Below are positions 1 to 10,847 of a DNA stretch of 64,000 nucleotides, piece by piece; positions within the stretch are counted from its first letter, which is position 1, and each line of letters begins with the position of its first letter. A program made the translations under genes and the position numbers. The stretch comes from Linderina pennispora (taxonomy: Eukaryota > Kickxellomycota > Kickxellomycetes > Kickxellales > Kickxellaceae): NCBI RefSeq assembly GCF_002104995.1, contig NW_024468249.1, forward strand, positions 992,001 through 1,056,000. Direction: 5' to 3'. Below the pieces are notes generated by a model. It was not told the DNA's origin. It saw only the letters and a list, made by a program, of their open reading frames with translations, and searched no databases.

Positions 1-410
1 TGCGCATACAGAGCCCTTAGCTAAGCCGCGCACGGCCCAGGATGAAGCTGTGCCACTCTCAGTGAGTACGCCGCCCCGGGTACGACGGAACAACTCTAGC
101 GGCATGACTGTTGTTGTTTATGTTTTAGGGTTTGCACGTGAAATAGGCTTTTTTTTTAGTTTTTACATGGGATCTCTACCTGCCAGGCTACACAGTTAAT
201 GCACGACCAAAGCTACTCCTCCCTCACGTCTTGTTTTTTTCTTTCTTTCAGAGATCCTGTTTGTGAGTGGAAGGGTATGGAAAAGTAAAAAAGAATTATG
301 AAATACATGCTGAAACATCATGCCCCCGACCAGCAGTGCCAAAACACGTGTGGATATAGGATGCCGCCGTGCTTATTAACTAAGGAAGCTCTTGTATATG
401 TTTAGCTTTC

Positions 411-827
411 ATGGACGGTGCAGACTGCGGATGGGCCAAAGGACACATCGCTGATGCTTCAACATCCACCTCAGCAATGCTCACTTCTCTTGTCCTTGCC
501 AATTCACACATTCTCAAATCAACCTCTCTCAGGCGATATCTAAATATGAAATATTCAACACCTGCAGGAACTACACCGCCATTGACGCCTATTAGACCGG
601 TAGTGCAGTACCCGCAAAGGGGCAGCGGAGCAAAGATCCACAAGAAGCGACCCTTTCCGTATCTACTCCCTATGAGGCTAATGAGCCCGACCGACAACCT
701 GATATCTCCAGCATCGCGCAGTGTTGCAGCGATTCGTCACAGATCACTAAGGGCAGTACTACCGCCTCCGAACATTCTGTCCAAGCTTGAGGCGATCAAG
801 AAGCAGAGCAGCGACAAGGGGATGTGA
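411..827 (+). CDS. Possible Spo12-like small protein
   Basis: An open frame of 138 codons ends 88 bp before the convergent UTP18 stop. Near its C-terminus it reads SPTDNLISPASRSV, which resembles the conserved motif of the Spo12 family (small nuclear regulators of mitotic exit and meiosis, motif SPTDxLVSPCxxKL). The usual cysteine is alanine here. The rest is basic and Ser/Thr/Pro-rich, as expected for a disordered protein, with PPNILSKLEAIKKQ following the motif. The start is uncertain: the ATG at 411 sits just after a possible 3' splice site (ag at 404-405), so an upstream exon may exist. It could also be a chance frame. Family assignment rests only on the short motif. Confidence 0.35.
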   Translation: MDGADCGWAKGHIADASTSTSAMLTSLVLANSHILKSTSLRRYLNMKYSTPAGTTPPLTPIRPVVQYPQRGSGAKIHKKRPFPYLLPMRLMSPTDNLISPASRSVAAIRHRSLRAVLPPPNILSKLEAIKKQSSDKGM

Positions 828-915
828 TCCCAGACAGACTCCAAGGCTGCAACCGATTCACAAGCAGGCATAGATTCCTTGTATCGGATTTTTTTTAAAT
901 ATCGAATAGCCTCGT

Positions 916-2685
916 TTAATATGTGTTGTAGTGCGTGAGCCGGTACAGAAGAGCCTTGCCAGAACTGCTGCCGATGGCGAGGAATCCCGAGTGAGGCGAA
1001 AAGTCGAAACTCTCGACAGTGCCCAATGGAGTAGAGGCTGTAGGCCAGTTGGCGAACACAGTGGCAGAAGGCAGATGAACGAGCTTGAACTGGCCCGACT
1101 TGCGCGCCGAGTAGAAGCCCATGAGTTCTGAGTTGTGGTTGAACTTGACACCATTGATGGGCGTGGTCAGATTGTCGATTGACTTGAACGGGTTGATGCT
1201 GAAGGCCCGGCTGGTGGCCTGTGCCAAGTTGTTAAGCATGGCGCCGGCCTCATACAGGTTGACGATGCCCGAGTTATCACCGCAGGCGTAGTATGAGTTG
1301 TCAGGGCTGAGACCCAGGCATGCCGGGCGGAAGGAGGTCGGGTCGTGCCAGCGGCTAAGGCAGCGGTTCTGGCGAAGATCCCACTGGTACACCTCGTTGT
1401 CGAGTCCCACGCTCCACAGGTACTGCCCATCGTTGGTGAAGGCCAGATCGCGCACAACGCCGTTCATGGGCAAAGTGTGCATAAACTGCTTGGTGCGAGC
1501 AGACACTAGGTGGATCTGGCCGCCGTTCGACATGAACGCGAGCCGGTCGCTGTTGGGGCTACCAAACATGCGCTCGAGGCTCGGGATCTTGTGGCCAGTA
1601 ATGCCGGCGATGCGGGTGACAGCCGCCCGCTCGACATCGACCGAGTAGTAGAAGCCACGGCGACCGCTGACAACAATCTCCTGGCCCTGGCGGATAAACT
1701 GTGCGGAGCGGATGGGAAGGTCCTTAAAGTACACGGACTGGATCTTGTGATTCTCCTTGCCGTCGACCTCAAACAGCCGCAGAGTCTTGTCGAGGCCCGC
1801 GGTCATGACCACACTAGCTGTGGGGTGGAACTGCACGCAAGAGACCACCGACTGGGAGGGCGCCGCCTGGTTGGCGTTGCGCAGAGGCGTGATGTTGATG
1901 GTGGTTGAGGGCAGCAGAGCACTAGCCTTGGAGACCAGCGACTTTGTCGATTTGAGCAGCTCGCTGGAGATGCGTGAGGGATCAGCAGGCTCGTCCTCAT
2001 CGTCCCAGGCGCTGGCCTCGGCCTCGGCAGCCCACTTGGGGACCGGATTGACTTTTTGGAACTGCTCACGCAGCCGCTCTTCGTAGACATCTCCGGATAC
2101 ATGCGTTTCCTTGATATCCGTGCGCACGCGGCGGGTCTTGGCCGACGTCTTCAGCGCGACTGTGACATCCTCCATGTCGTCATCAACCCAGGCTGGGGCA
2201 GGGCCGCTGGGCTCTTCTTCGCTTTCGCTGGACTCTTCCTCGTCAGACTCTTCCTGGTCCGGGACAGCTCCAGAACCACCGTTGGCGGCTGTGTCGACAA
2301 AGAACAGCGAGTCGCCGGCATCTTCTTGCTCATCCTCTTCGTCCTCCTCGTCTTCTTCCCGATCATCATCCTCGTCCTCGTCCTCATCCTCATCCTCTTC
2401 GCTATCGCTGTGCTTGCTAGCGAATGTGTTGGGCGCCAAACCACCGGCTTCTTGCCCGATTTTGCTGAAGATAGCACTGGCATGGCCACCATCTTCGCCA
2501 CCAAACACAAGATTTTCCAGATCCTCTTCCTCGGCATCCTTGGGGTTGGGCATATGGTGGCGAGGCTTCTTCGACACCGGCTGTCTGGCCTGCGGACGCG
2601 GCTGCTCATCTTCATCTGAGGAGTCGCTGAACGCGATCGCTGGCCGCTTTGATACCTGGTCAGCTGCCGTTGTCGGGTCTACCAT
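916..2685 (-). CDS. UTP18: U3 snoRNP protein UTP18 (WD40)
   Basis: Single-exon protein of 589 residues. Residues 1-260 are disordered and highly acidic (Asp/Glu runs around 95-120), and the rest is a WD40 propeller with recognisable repeats (for example VSCVQFHPTASVVMTAGLDK near 280, and YLWSVGLDNEVYQWDLRQ). The NLVFGGEDG box near residue 57 is typical of UTP18. UTP18 belongs to the small-subunit processome (UTP-B) in the nucleolus and is needed for 18S pre-rRNA cleavage. Length fits the family. The start at 2685 is the first ATG before the acidic region. Its promoter is the roughly 165-bp gap to PEX7. Confidence 0.93.
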   Translation of the reverse strand: MVDPTTAADQVSKRPAIAFSDSSDEDEQPRPQARQPVSKKPRHHMPNPKDAEEEDLENLVFGGEDGGHASAIFSKIGQEAGGLAPNTFASKHSDSEEDEDEDEDEDDDREEDEEDEEDEQEDAGDSLFFVDTAANGGSGAVPDQEESDEEESSESEEEPSGPAPAWVDDDMEDVTVALKTSAKTRRVRTDIKETHVSGDVYEERLREQFQKVNPVPKWAAEAEASAWDDEDEPADPSRISSELLKSTKSLVSKASALLPSTTINITPLRNANQAAPSQSVVSCVQFHPTASVVMTAGLDKTLRLFEVDGKENHKIQSVYFKDLPIRSAQFIRQGQEIVVSGRRGFYYSVDVERAAVTRIAGITGHKIPSLERMFGSPNSDRLAFMSNGGQIHLVSARTKQFMHTLPMNGVVRDLAFTNDGQYLWSVGLDNEVYQWDLRQNRCLSRWHDPTSFRPACLGLSPDNSYYACGDNSGIVNLYEAGAMLNNLAQATSRAFSINPFKSIDNLTTPINGVKFNHNSELMGFYSARKSGQFKLVHLPSATVFANWPTASTPLGTVESFDFSPHSGFLAIGSSSGKALLYRLTHYNTY

Positions 2686-2851
2686 GACAGAATACTAAAT
2701 ACTATGTATGTAACGAATGAAGGTCAGGTCTAGGAAATGTAGAGGCAAAAGGTTCAATTCCGAGGCTGGCTCAAGGACGAAATGCACCTATGAAAAAAAA
2801 TCGCAGAAAAAAGACTTAATCACAGATTTTCTGATCACATCACCGATATGT

Positions 2852-3802
2852 CTAGTTTTGCGGGATCGGGACATTGAACACATGTACTTGCTCGTCCCAC
2901 GAGCAGGTGGCCATCTGGCCAGGGTGGAAGAACGACCAGTCGACGCCAACGACAAATTCAGAGTGCGCATCATGCACATGTGTGACTGCGCCGGTGCGCA
3001 CATCCCAGATGCTAGCAGACATGTCGTATCCAGCCGTGGCCAGATAGTGTGGCGAGAAGGGCGAGAACTTGACGCGGCGGACGGAGAATTCAAATGGCCC
3101 AAACATGGATACCTGACCACGAGGGTTGCGGATGTCCCAGATCTTGATGGTGCGGTCGACCGATGATGTAGCGAACAGCTCGGGAGAATACTTGTTCCAG
3201 TCCAGCGACAAAACCTGATCGAGGTGGCCGCCAAACGTCGCCACCGAGCGGCCATTCGGCTCATTGACACTCCACAGCTTGACTGCGCGGTCCTCGCCGC
3301 ATGTGGCAAACTGGTCAGCCTGGCGCGGTGACCATGCAGCTGTGTATACGCATCCAGTGTGCTCGGCAAAGGTGCGCAGTGACTTTGGCTGCACCGGATT
3401 CCACAGCTTCACGGATCCATCCCACGCAGACGAGAGGAAGGTCGTCTTCTGCGTGTAGTTCCACTCGACACTCATCACCTCGCGGCTGTGCTCCTTCCAC
3501 CGTGCTACTGGATGCTGCTGAAGCGTGATGTCCCAGAGTTTAATGCTACCGTCGCCGCTGCCGGTAGCTACTTGGTTCTCGTGCACCTCGTTCCATGTCA
3601 GATCAAACAGGGCATCCTGCGTATCATAGCTTTGCCGCGGCTGCAGACCCTCGGGCCCAGCGCACATCTGGAGCACACTGAGGCGGCCGTTGCCTACGAG
3701 GCCAAAGTTGGCGCTGGTTGCAGCGGCCAAAAGGCGGTCGTTGAAGGGACTGAACTTTACGTTGTAGCCTTTGAAGCCGGCTGTCCTGTACCGCATCGCC
3801 AT
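2852..3802 (-). CDS. PEX7: Peroxisomal PTS2 receptor PEX7
   Basis: A 316-residue WD40 protein made almost entirely of seven repeats, beginning TAGFKGYNVKFSPF and containing the family-typical WNEVHENQVATGSGDGSIKLWD and ending near CSWDEQVHVFNVPIP. PEX7 binds the N-terminal PTS2 signal of matrix proteins in the cytosol and delivers them to the peroxisome. I chose the ATG at 3802 (accATGg context); a second ATG lies at 3796, and the open frame runs further upstream to 4015 without family similarity. It is divergent from RRP36 with about 280 bp between starts, so the two share a promoter region. Confidence 0.92.
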   Translation of the reverse strand: MAMRYRTAGFKGYNVKFSPFNDRLLAAATSANFGLVGNGRLSVLQMCAGPEGLQPRQSYDTQDALFDLTWNEVHENQVATGSGDGSIKLWDITLQQHPVARWKEHSREVMSVEWNYTQKTTFLSSAWDGSVKLWNPVQPKSLRTFAEHTGCVYTAAWSPRQADQFATCGEDRAVKLWSVNEPNGRSVATFGGHLDQVLSLDWNKYSPELFATSSVDRTIKIWDIRNPRGQVSMFGPFEFSVRRVKFSPFSPHYLATAGYDMSASIWDVRTGAVTHVHDAHSEFVVGVDWSFFHPGQMATCSWDEQVHVFNVPIPQN

Positions 3803-4081
3803 GGTCTGTATAAGGCGTATTAAAAATGTGGGTGGAAAGCGTGGAAAGCGCGGAGAGCGAGGAAAAGAAGAGAGGAGCAAAGATAGCTGACCCAGAGGCA
3901 TGTGCACATGAAAAGGGCGCTGCTCTAGCAATCTGGTCAAGGTGCTTTCTCGGAGCTTTGGCTGCTCACATGTCCGTGTTTCCTGGGACAAGCAAATTAA
4001 CCCGGGCTTGATCACCGGCTCCGAAAAAAAACTCTTTTCTCTTCGACTTTCGCATTTTTCCTCTCACATATACCTGCTCCA

Positions 4082-5050
4082 ATGCCTAAGCCGTCCAAAG
4101 TAATTCAGTACTCGTCCGACGAGGACAGCAGCGACGATGCTGCCGGTGAGTTCTCCCACATTGAGAGCAGCGATGCTGAGGGTGAGCAGCTTGAACAGAT
4201 CTCGGGATCAGAAGACGAAGACGGGGACGAGGACGAGGGCGACAGGGCAGCCAGTATCCGTCAGCAGCTTGCCGATGTGCCGTTCAGTCAACTGATCCGG
4301 ATCCAGCAGCAGATGGGCACCAAAAAATTCAACGAGAGCATGGGCATGCCGAGCAGCAAGGCGGATGCGCGGCGCAAAGCGGCCAAAGCACTAAAGCGCA
4401 TGAAAGGGGAGGCAGTCTCGTCCGACTCGGAAGGCTCAGCAGACTCGGGTAGCGACTCTGAGAGCAGCGACAGCGGGCCCGAAATGGTGTCGAACAAGCC
4501 AGCGAGCCAGGATTTCTCCCGCGATAGCAAGAAGAAGCCCTCGATGATGTCGGCCAAGCGGCCGGTGGGGCGGTTCCGGCAGGTGGTGGATGTGCCCAAG
4601 AACCAGACGCGCGATCCGCGCTTCGACAGCCTCTCGGGCAACTTCAACGAGGACCTGTTTGAGAAGTCGTACGCGTTCCTGGACGCCCAGCGCAACGAGG
4701 AGCTGGAGTCGCTGAAGCAGCAGGTGCGCAAGCTGCGCAATTCCGACCCCAACGAGGCCGAGCGGATCCAGAAGCTAGTGAACTCGATGCAGTCGCGCGA
4801 GGCATCCAAGAAGCAGCGCAAGCATATGCAGGAGCTCAAGCGCACGCACAGGAAGAAGGAGATGGAGGCTGCCAAGCAGGGCAAGATGCCGTACTTCCTA
4901 AAGAAGCGCGATCTGAAGAACCTGGAGGTTGCCGAGAAGTTCTCCAAGCTCAAGGACTCGGCCAAGCTCGACAGGTTTTTGGAGAAGCGGCGAAAGAGGA
5001 ATGCCACCAAGGAGCATCGCCATATGCCGTACCAGCGCCGCGAGGAGTAG
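4082..5050 (+). CDS. RRP36: rRNA processing protein RRP36
   Basis: A 322-residue single-exon protein. Residues 1-150 are acidic and Ser-rich. The conserved RRP36 core begins around 160 (RPVGRFRQVVDVPK, then RDPRFDSLSGNFNEDLFEK) and ends in a very basic helical tail (GKMPYFLKKRDLK, LEKRRKRNATKEHRHMP). RRP36 is a nucleolar component of the early 90S pre-ribosome needed for cleavage at A0, A1 and A2 in 18S maturation. It is divergent from PEX7. A candidate poly(A) signal AATAAA follows the stop at about 5054. Slightly longer than metazoan homologues because of the acidic N-terminus. Confidence 0.92.
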   Translation: MPKPSKVIQYSSDEDSSDDAAGEFSHIESSDAEGEQLEQISGSEDEDGDEDEGDRAASIRQQLADVPFSQLIRIQQQMGTKKFNESMGMPSSKADARRKAAKALKRMKGEAVSSDSEGSADSGSDSESSDSGPEMVSNKPASQDFSRDSKKKPSMMSAKRPVGRFRQVVDVPKNQTRDPRFDSLSGNFNEDLFEKSYAFLDAQRNEELESLKQQVRKLRNSDPNEAERIQKLVNSMQSREASKKQRKHMQELKRTHRKKEMEAAKQGKMPYFLKKRDLKNLEVAEKFSKLKDSAKLDRFLEKRRKRNATKEHRHMPYQRREE

Positions 5051-5727
5051 CCTTAATAAAGTGGAACTCTATTCTGCTGCCATTGTGTGTCGTCGCGTTT
5101 CTAGCGAATGGCCGGTTTGCTCGTTTGTGCAAATCGGCATTGCATGTGCAGCTACGAGCACGCCAGCTGTGGTTTATCGCCCTTATAGAAGCTCTAAATC
5201 GGCGCCATAAAATAGTCTTCGCGGGCTCTGTTGGAGGTGTCCAGCGAGCGTCCCCAGTTTTATTTTCCGAATTGGGCCAGTAGTGCATTTTTTCTAGCGC
5301 TCCCTACCTCATATCCCGTCAACACCGGGCGGTGATGGCTGATTCCTTTCTACCACTTGCGTTTATCAGCCATCCCAAATCGTTCTTTTCTAAACTAAAG
5401 CCCCACTTTTCAAACTTTTTCTATCACTGCCTTCCCTGCTCTGCCTTCTGAATTCAACTCCAGCCAGCCAGCCAGCGCTCTCTTCTCCAGTTCCCTCCTT
5501 TTGTAACTTTTCCGTATCTTGAACTCGTTCTTTTCTCCAAGCTTTGGTGCGGGGAGGGGTGCCTTATTTTTTTCAACCAGCGTCTTGATAGCACCTAGAA
5601 CGAAAAGAATAGAAGAGACCGTCTGGTTCCCGACGCAAAGCCGTGTCTATCTCTTTCGCTATATTCTCATTCCTCCTCTGTTGTAATTCTTCTCATTCTC
5701 TTTGCGTCCTTTTGCCCTTTCTAGAGG
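5051..5727. other. Intergenic: RRP36 3' end and BORCS5-like 5' leader
   Basis: No coding frame is convincing here. It holds the AATAAA just after RRP36, a (CCAG)4 microsatellite at about 5461-5477 and a long pyrimidine-rich stretch (5400-5720) typical of a fungal core promoter and 5' UTR, leading to the ATG at 5728. Confidence 0.6.
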
Positions 5728-8700
5728 ATGGTAAGTCGCGCGTTGCGGGAGCGTGGTCAGCAGTTCTTGCCTCGGTATTGGCCGCTACTACCAGCCTGGA
5801 GATACGAGGGTTATTATTGAGCGTCTTTTATGAGACAGGCAGGCTGTTCTGGGATGTGGATGAATCCAGGGCCTCCTCCTAGCAGTGCTGAGTGCAATAG
5901 CCGCGTAGGAGGCGGTAAATTATCACCCAGAAAATGCGTGGCGAAAGCAGCAAGACTAACAATGCCTTTGGCTGGAATTATAGGGAAACAGTCACTCGAG
6001 TGCTAAAGGGGGCGGCGGCAATGGCGTCAACAGCAGTCGGCGGGTCAGCGGCGTGCGCTCGGTGCAGGTCGGCACGGGCCGAGGCCCGCAGCAGCTGTCA
6101 GGTAACGCAAAGGGGCACAGAACGCTCTTGTCATAAGGCAAACTCTTGCGTGCTAATCAGACGCTTGTTTTGATTTTTGAGTAGTCAGCGCGTCCAGCAT
6201 GAATATGCGTGGGATTGACCTTTCGTCGCAGCGGGCTCGGACCGTCAACAGCGCGATCGCGGCTGTCGCAGGGATTTACAGCGGCTGGCAGCAGCAGCTT
6301 TAAGGAGCCGCAGACTATACACAGCCAGCACCACCAGCACCAGCACCAACATCAGCACCAGCAGACACACGCGCCAACAACACAGCACAGCTCGTTTTAC
6401 ATGGGCCGACCAAAAAACGACAGCAGAGTGTCGCTGCTATCGCTGGCCACGCCGCCGCGCGAGGACTCGTTGCATGATGACGGAGTGGAGCGCACACGAC
6501 TGTCGCTAGGCCCCACGGTCCAAATTGGCCAAAGGTGTCGAGGGTGCTGTCGAGCCAGCCGGCTAGCCATGTGTCGATAATGGGGAGGCCCAGGAGCCGT
6601 ACACAATCGTCAGAGGTAAGTTTGCACTGCTGTTGTTCTCTAAATGTACATCCTCTCCCTTCCCCTCCTCCGCGTTAGAGACATGAAAAGAGAGAGTCGA
6701 GCAAAGCAAGCTGCTACTTGCTTTTTTGCTTCAAGCCTCCTGTGCAATGCTGGCAGGGAACACAGCTGGCCAAGGACATTGCAGTTACACCCATTGAAAA
6801 GAGAGGAATGCGGGCGAACAACAATGGCGGATAGCCCTTGCGCCCATGGTACCCGGAAACGATGCCCTACCGTAAACCGAGGAACCAACGTTTTTCGACC
6901 TGCCCCTACTCTTTGCACACTGGCCTGCTGACATCTGCTGGTACGCGCCGTTCCCAGGCATTGGCAAGCAGCAGCAAGGACATGGGCATTATACAACGTC
7001 CATCTGCTCAATGGCAATGCTTGTGATGGACGACAATGGCTCCCCCCTTTCTGGGATACTATCAACATTACCACTAACCACAAGAGACAATATCTGCTCC
7101 TTATTAAATAGCAAGGGATTGTTCACAGTGTTCAGCGGCGTTCAGAAGCCGCCGCCGCTAGATACCGACCTCGAGGCGTTTAACCAGATTCCAAAGTACA
7201 GACCATTAGTGCTGGCGCCATCAAACAACCGGCTATCAGGGCTGTTTCAGTCGGCGACACGGTATGTCGAGCCATCGGCAGAACGTAAGTAATCATGGCA
7301 ATGTGTAGATGTAGATGTCTCATTGTTTATGCATGCAGCACATTGTCGTGGACACGTTTTATTTCCCAGCCGCCAGGGATGCACATGCGTGCGAAATCAG
7401 TATTCCCCAATCCCGCGTGCAGCAACTAATGGCTTCTTATCTCGCTGCTGCTGCCTGATTCTGTAGAGTTGAATCTGGACGAGACGGAGCTCACAGGATT
7501 CTGCTTCAGCTTCCGCGACTACGTGACCGATCGCGTGCAGCGCGTGTGTGACCGCCAGAGCGATGCAGTGCATGCTGCCAGGCAGCTGGGTGGCCGGGCT
7601 GCCGAGTCGGCCATGCAGCTGAGCCACGTCAGCCATCTGGCCAAGCAGGAGCGCGAAGGGGCGATGGCGCTCAAGTCATTGCAGCGACAGGCCGAGAAAG
7701 CGTACGAGATGATGCAGGAGATTTTGGGCGACATCGAGCGGTTGGAGGCAGCACTGCCAGCCAGCACACGGTTCTTTGGGAGCGAGAGCCAGGCGAGCAA
7801 GGAGTTTCCGCATTTGCGGCGTGTTCTGGGACAGCGACGGCGGAGCCTGCAGCCGATTGCATCTCCAACCTCGACCATCAGTATGCGGAGGCAGATTGCT
7901 TCGCGCAAGGGACCTATCCCGGCATTCTCGGGAAGAGCAACCAGCCTGTCGCCATCGCAGTCGCACGGCGAATTGCCCAGGATGCAGCGCTCGCAGACGG
8001 CTGGACTGGTGCATAGGTCGTCGGCGTTGTCCCCAGCCGGCCGAGCGCACGGCAAGTATGTGCCTGATGCACTGTCTCTACGCAAACGGATGTCCCGAAC
8101 CAGCCTGGCGAGCTCTGGAGGTGGGAAATGCGTCGAGCCGGTCCAACTCGCCCTGGACCGCAGGCTAGATCGCGTGTATCATATGACGGCAGCTATTCGC
8201 CAGCCACTGCTGCCAGGTCAATCGGTGGTAATGGCGAGGGTTCGGCAGATCAGTCACTGGTGTCAGACGATGAGCATGGCAGGGGTTCGGAGTAGTCACA
8301 GAACATCGTTTACGTCAGAGCTGGCCATCAGTGCAGACCCGGCCTCGGTCGTCGCAGTATATATCGTCGCATATGCTTAATTCTGCAAAGCGGCCAAGCT
8401 CGGTAGTCTCAGTGTGCACAGATAGTGTGTACTCGGGGCGCTTGGATCAGACAGCATTAGCCGGCGAGCAAGGGCTGTGGTCGCCACAGTCGACAACAAG
8501 CCAAGGCGAGGCGGCGTTTGTGCTTCCTGTATTGGGCCAGTCGCTGTTTGATGCTGGGCTACCGGGAAGTATTAGTGCCGACCGCTGCGAGGCTGCCAAG
8601 GATGAGCGACCTGTGCGCCACTGGACGATTCCTTTCGCAGCGCAATACCAACACCGATGGTCGGCGGCGATTGTGACGATGACAGCAGAAACACCGAAGG

Positions 8701-10254
8701 CGACCGGGAGCTTGGCGGCGATCACAGCTTGGAGAGCGGGAATGAAGGCTAATGTGTCGTCACCTGGTAACTCGCGGTCGTCAACATTGCGGCGGATAAG
8801 TGCGGGTAGTGCGTCAGAGGCTATGCCTCGGGCGCGTGACATTGTGTTTACTGCTAATGCCAAGCCAGCGCAACAGCGGGTGTCGCAACAGCAGAGTACA
8901 CAGCATCAGCCAGGTGCTGTTTCGCCGCGGTCGATGCCTCGCGCCATAACAATGCCGTCAGGGTCGTCGGTCTCGTCGTCGCAGTCGGTTGCGTCAGTCT
9001 TGTTGCCCACGCCGATGTCATCGCCAATGGCTCAGGTCACGACTAATGCACTGAGCATTCTAAGTGTGTCAGAGACGGCGGACGCCGCACCAAATGCCAT
9101 CTGGGTCACCTACACCGCAGGGCACAACCTCGGAAGCATCGCGTATGCTTAAATTGGTGATTGGAGTCAGCTGACAGTGCAAGCACTAGAAGCCCTGGCA
9201 ACTCCCGGCCAGGATCGCAGACCATGTCTCCGGAGCGTGTGCGGCAGTCGATGGCCATGCTTAGCCGGCAGAATAGCCGTGATTCGGGTGCTGACTCGAA
9301 GCGCAGCAGTACTGGTGGCCGCGAGCGTGCGTCGTCAGTCACGCACAACCTTATTAGCATGATCGAGACAGGCGACTCGTCGATCGAAGAGCATGTGCAG
9401 GCGCGGCCCCGCAATACCCTGATGGATGATATCCCTGAGCGCGACTCTCCGGGCAGCGTGCTTGTGAAGTCCAACTCTGAGCGCATGTCGACATGGAGCT
9501 CGTCGTCAGGGCGCACGCTTTCTGACGGCCTGGGCCATCCACGCGTTCCAGTGCTAGAGGATCCACTGATGCCCGGCAGCACGCTGAACTCAGCCAAGCA
9601 CGCGCTGGCTAGTGTGGGAGTGTCGCCCGCCCTATGTACACTGACTGCTTCCGCAGCCATGGTCAATAGCCGCCCATCATCTTCGCACAGCCGTGGCGAT
9701 CGGAACACCAGGCAGTGCCGGGAGTGACCATTCGGGCTCTGGCCACAATGCAGGCCGTGTGCGACCTACTGATCTGGGACTGAACATCAGGTCGGATCTA
9801 GAGCGGCGTGTGCGGTCGTTCTCAGAGTCGGAGACCGATCCATTAGGCATGAATGATGAGCGGCCACACTCCAAGCATCGGCGTCTACGGCACTGTGTCT
9901 GGCTCTGCACTGCGGGCTGTCTCGCGGTCTGACAGGGTCCCTATGCGTCGGCATTCGCCACACGCCGGATCACTGCGGTTCACCCGGCCTGAAATGATCC
10001 AGCGCCATCGCCTCAGTGTGATCAGCACCGGCAGCCAGTCGAGCCTGGGATCTGCTGGGTCGTCAGGCCGCAACGCTTCAGAGGCCGTGGTTGCCCAATG
10101 CGATGTCGAGGCAGTCCCAGAGATGAACCACAGCCATGTGCTGCCTACTGTAGCGAGCTCCGTCGGCAAGTTGCAGCGGGCACGCACGGTCGGCCACTAC
10201 AGCCAGCTGGTTCCGCCGACGATGCCGCAGCCATTGTCGGGCGTGAAGAAATAG
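5728..10254 (+). CDS. BORCS5: BORCS5-like BORC subunit, multi-exon, frameshifted
   Basis: Exon 1 is only the ATG at 5728-5730, followed by GTAAGT. Splicing to 5984 gives M-G-N-S-H-S-S, a textbook N-myristoylation signal as in BORCS5. Exon 2 is 5984-6101; exon 3 starts at 6185 after a TGCTAAT branch site. A later exon ends at 7284 and joins 7467 (intron 7285-7466). Across this junction lies the LOH12CR1/BORCS5-type core: LEAFNQIPKYRPLV, then LTGFCFSFRDYVTDRVQRVC and a helical stretch through MMQEILGDIERLEAALP. BORC sits on lysosomes and recruits Arl8 for positioning. Beyond about 8110 a long Ser-rich tail is open only by switching frame repeatedly (near 8115, 8165, 8310, 9150, 9690, 9870), and exon 3 also shifts twice (about 6230-6300 and 6525-6560). 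The start of the exon ending at 7284 is unresolved (6969 fits the phase). It may be a pseudogene, or a gene with a degenerate tail. Confidence 0.6.
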
Positions 10255-10457
10255 GACCGTGCTGGTAGAGCAACACAAAAAATAACACCCCGATCTTTAC
10301 TTTTCCTTTCATCGTCTCCCTTTTCACATCCATATCACTCGAAATCCACTTCGCAAAGTGCAAACCAGCATATTTCCTCCTCACCTTTCTTTCTCCAAAG
10401 TACAACTCTATGATTTCCGGATGGCATATATATATCTGACATTTAACCCCGAAACAT

Positions 10458-10847
10458 TTAGCGCTTGTTCTTCCACGAAAACACACTGGAGGGCTTGGCC
10501 GGCGTGTACCCGGAAGCAATCATCGGGTTCATCCGACCGATAACCTCGAACCCATCGTTCGCCGGAGTCTTGCTCTCCTGGACGCTGTCAACGATCTCAA
10601 GCTTGACAATCTCCTTCAGCTTCAGCACCACGCCAGCCAGCTCGTTGGTGATAGGCCGGTACACGATGTTGCCGCGGCGCCTGAGGCCCAGAGCCTCGGC
10701 GTTCTGGCGTGTGCGCGGAGGCAGGCCGATCGGCGACCGCTGCAGCGTGATCTTCCAGAACTTGCCTGCGGCCGACGGCTGCGTGGACATGAGGCGTGTA
10801 GCGGTGTGCGGGAGCCGAGGCAGTTGCCGGGTCAAGGGAGCGAGCAT
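10458..10847 (-). CDS. MRPL33: Mitochondrial ribosomal protein uL30m
   Basis: A 129-residue protein starting at the ATG at 10847. The first ~25 residues are basic and Ser/Thr-rich with no acids, as expected of a mitochondrial presequence. The uL30 domain follows: FWKITLQRSPIGLPPRTRQN, then ALGLRRRGNIVYRPITNELAGVVLKLKE in continuous sequence. It belongs to the large mitoribosomal subunit. The C-terminal extension after the uL30 fold is short and matches fungal versions. It converges on the BORCS5-like locus, with about 200 bp between ends. The open frame continues upstream of 10847 but without targeting character. Confidence 0.88.
   Translation of the reverse strand: MLAPLTRQLPRLPHTATRLMSTQPSAAGKFWKITLQRSPIGLPPRTRQNAEALGLRRRGNIVYRPITNELAGVVLKLKEIVKLEIVDSVQESKTPANDGFEVIGRMNPMIASGYTPAKPSSVFSWKNKR

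Noticed and set aside
2-266. Possible 3' end of a plus-strand gene: open exon to 61, GTGAGT donor at 62, strong TTTCTTTCAG acceptor ending at 251, then four codons and a TGA.
   Set aside because: The splice sites look good and the phase fits, but the coding part is only about 20 codons with no recognisable similarity, and the window edge hides the rest.
2745-2770. GGTTCAATTCC, a perfect tRNA B box.
   Set aside because: No A box or foldable tRNA around it; it lies in the UTP18 promoter and is probably chance.
6640-7083. Minus-strand frame of 147 codons within the BORCS5-like locus.
   Set aside because: No recognisable features, and it lies opposite an intron and exon of the plus-strand gene.
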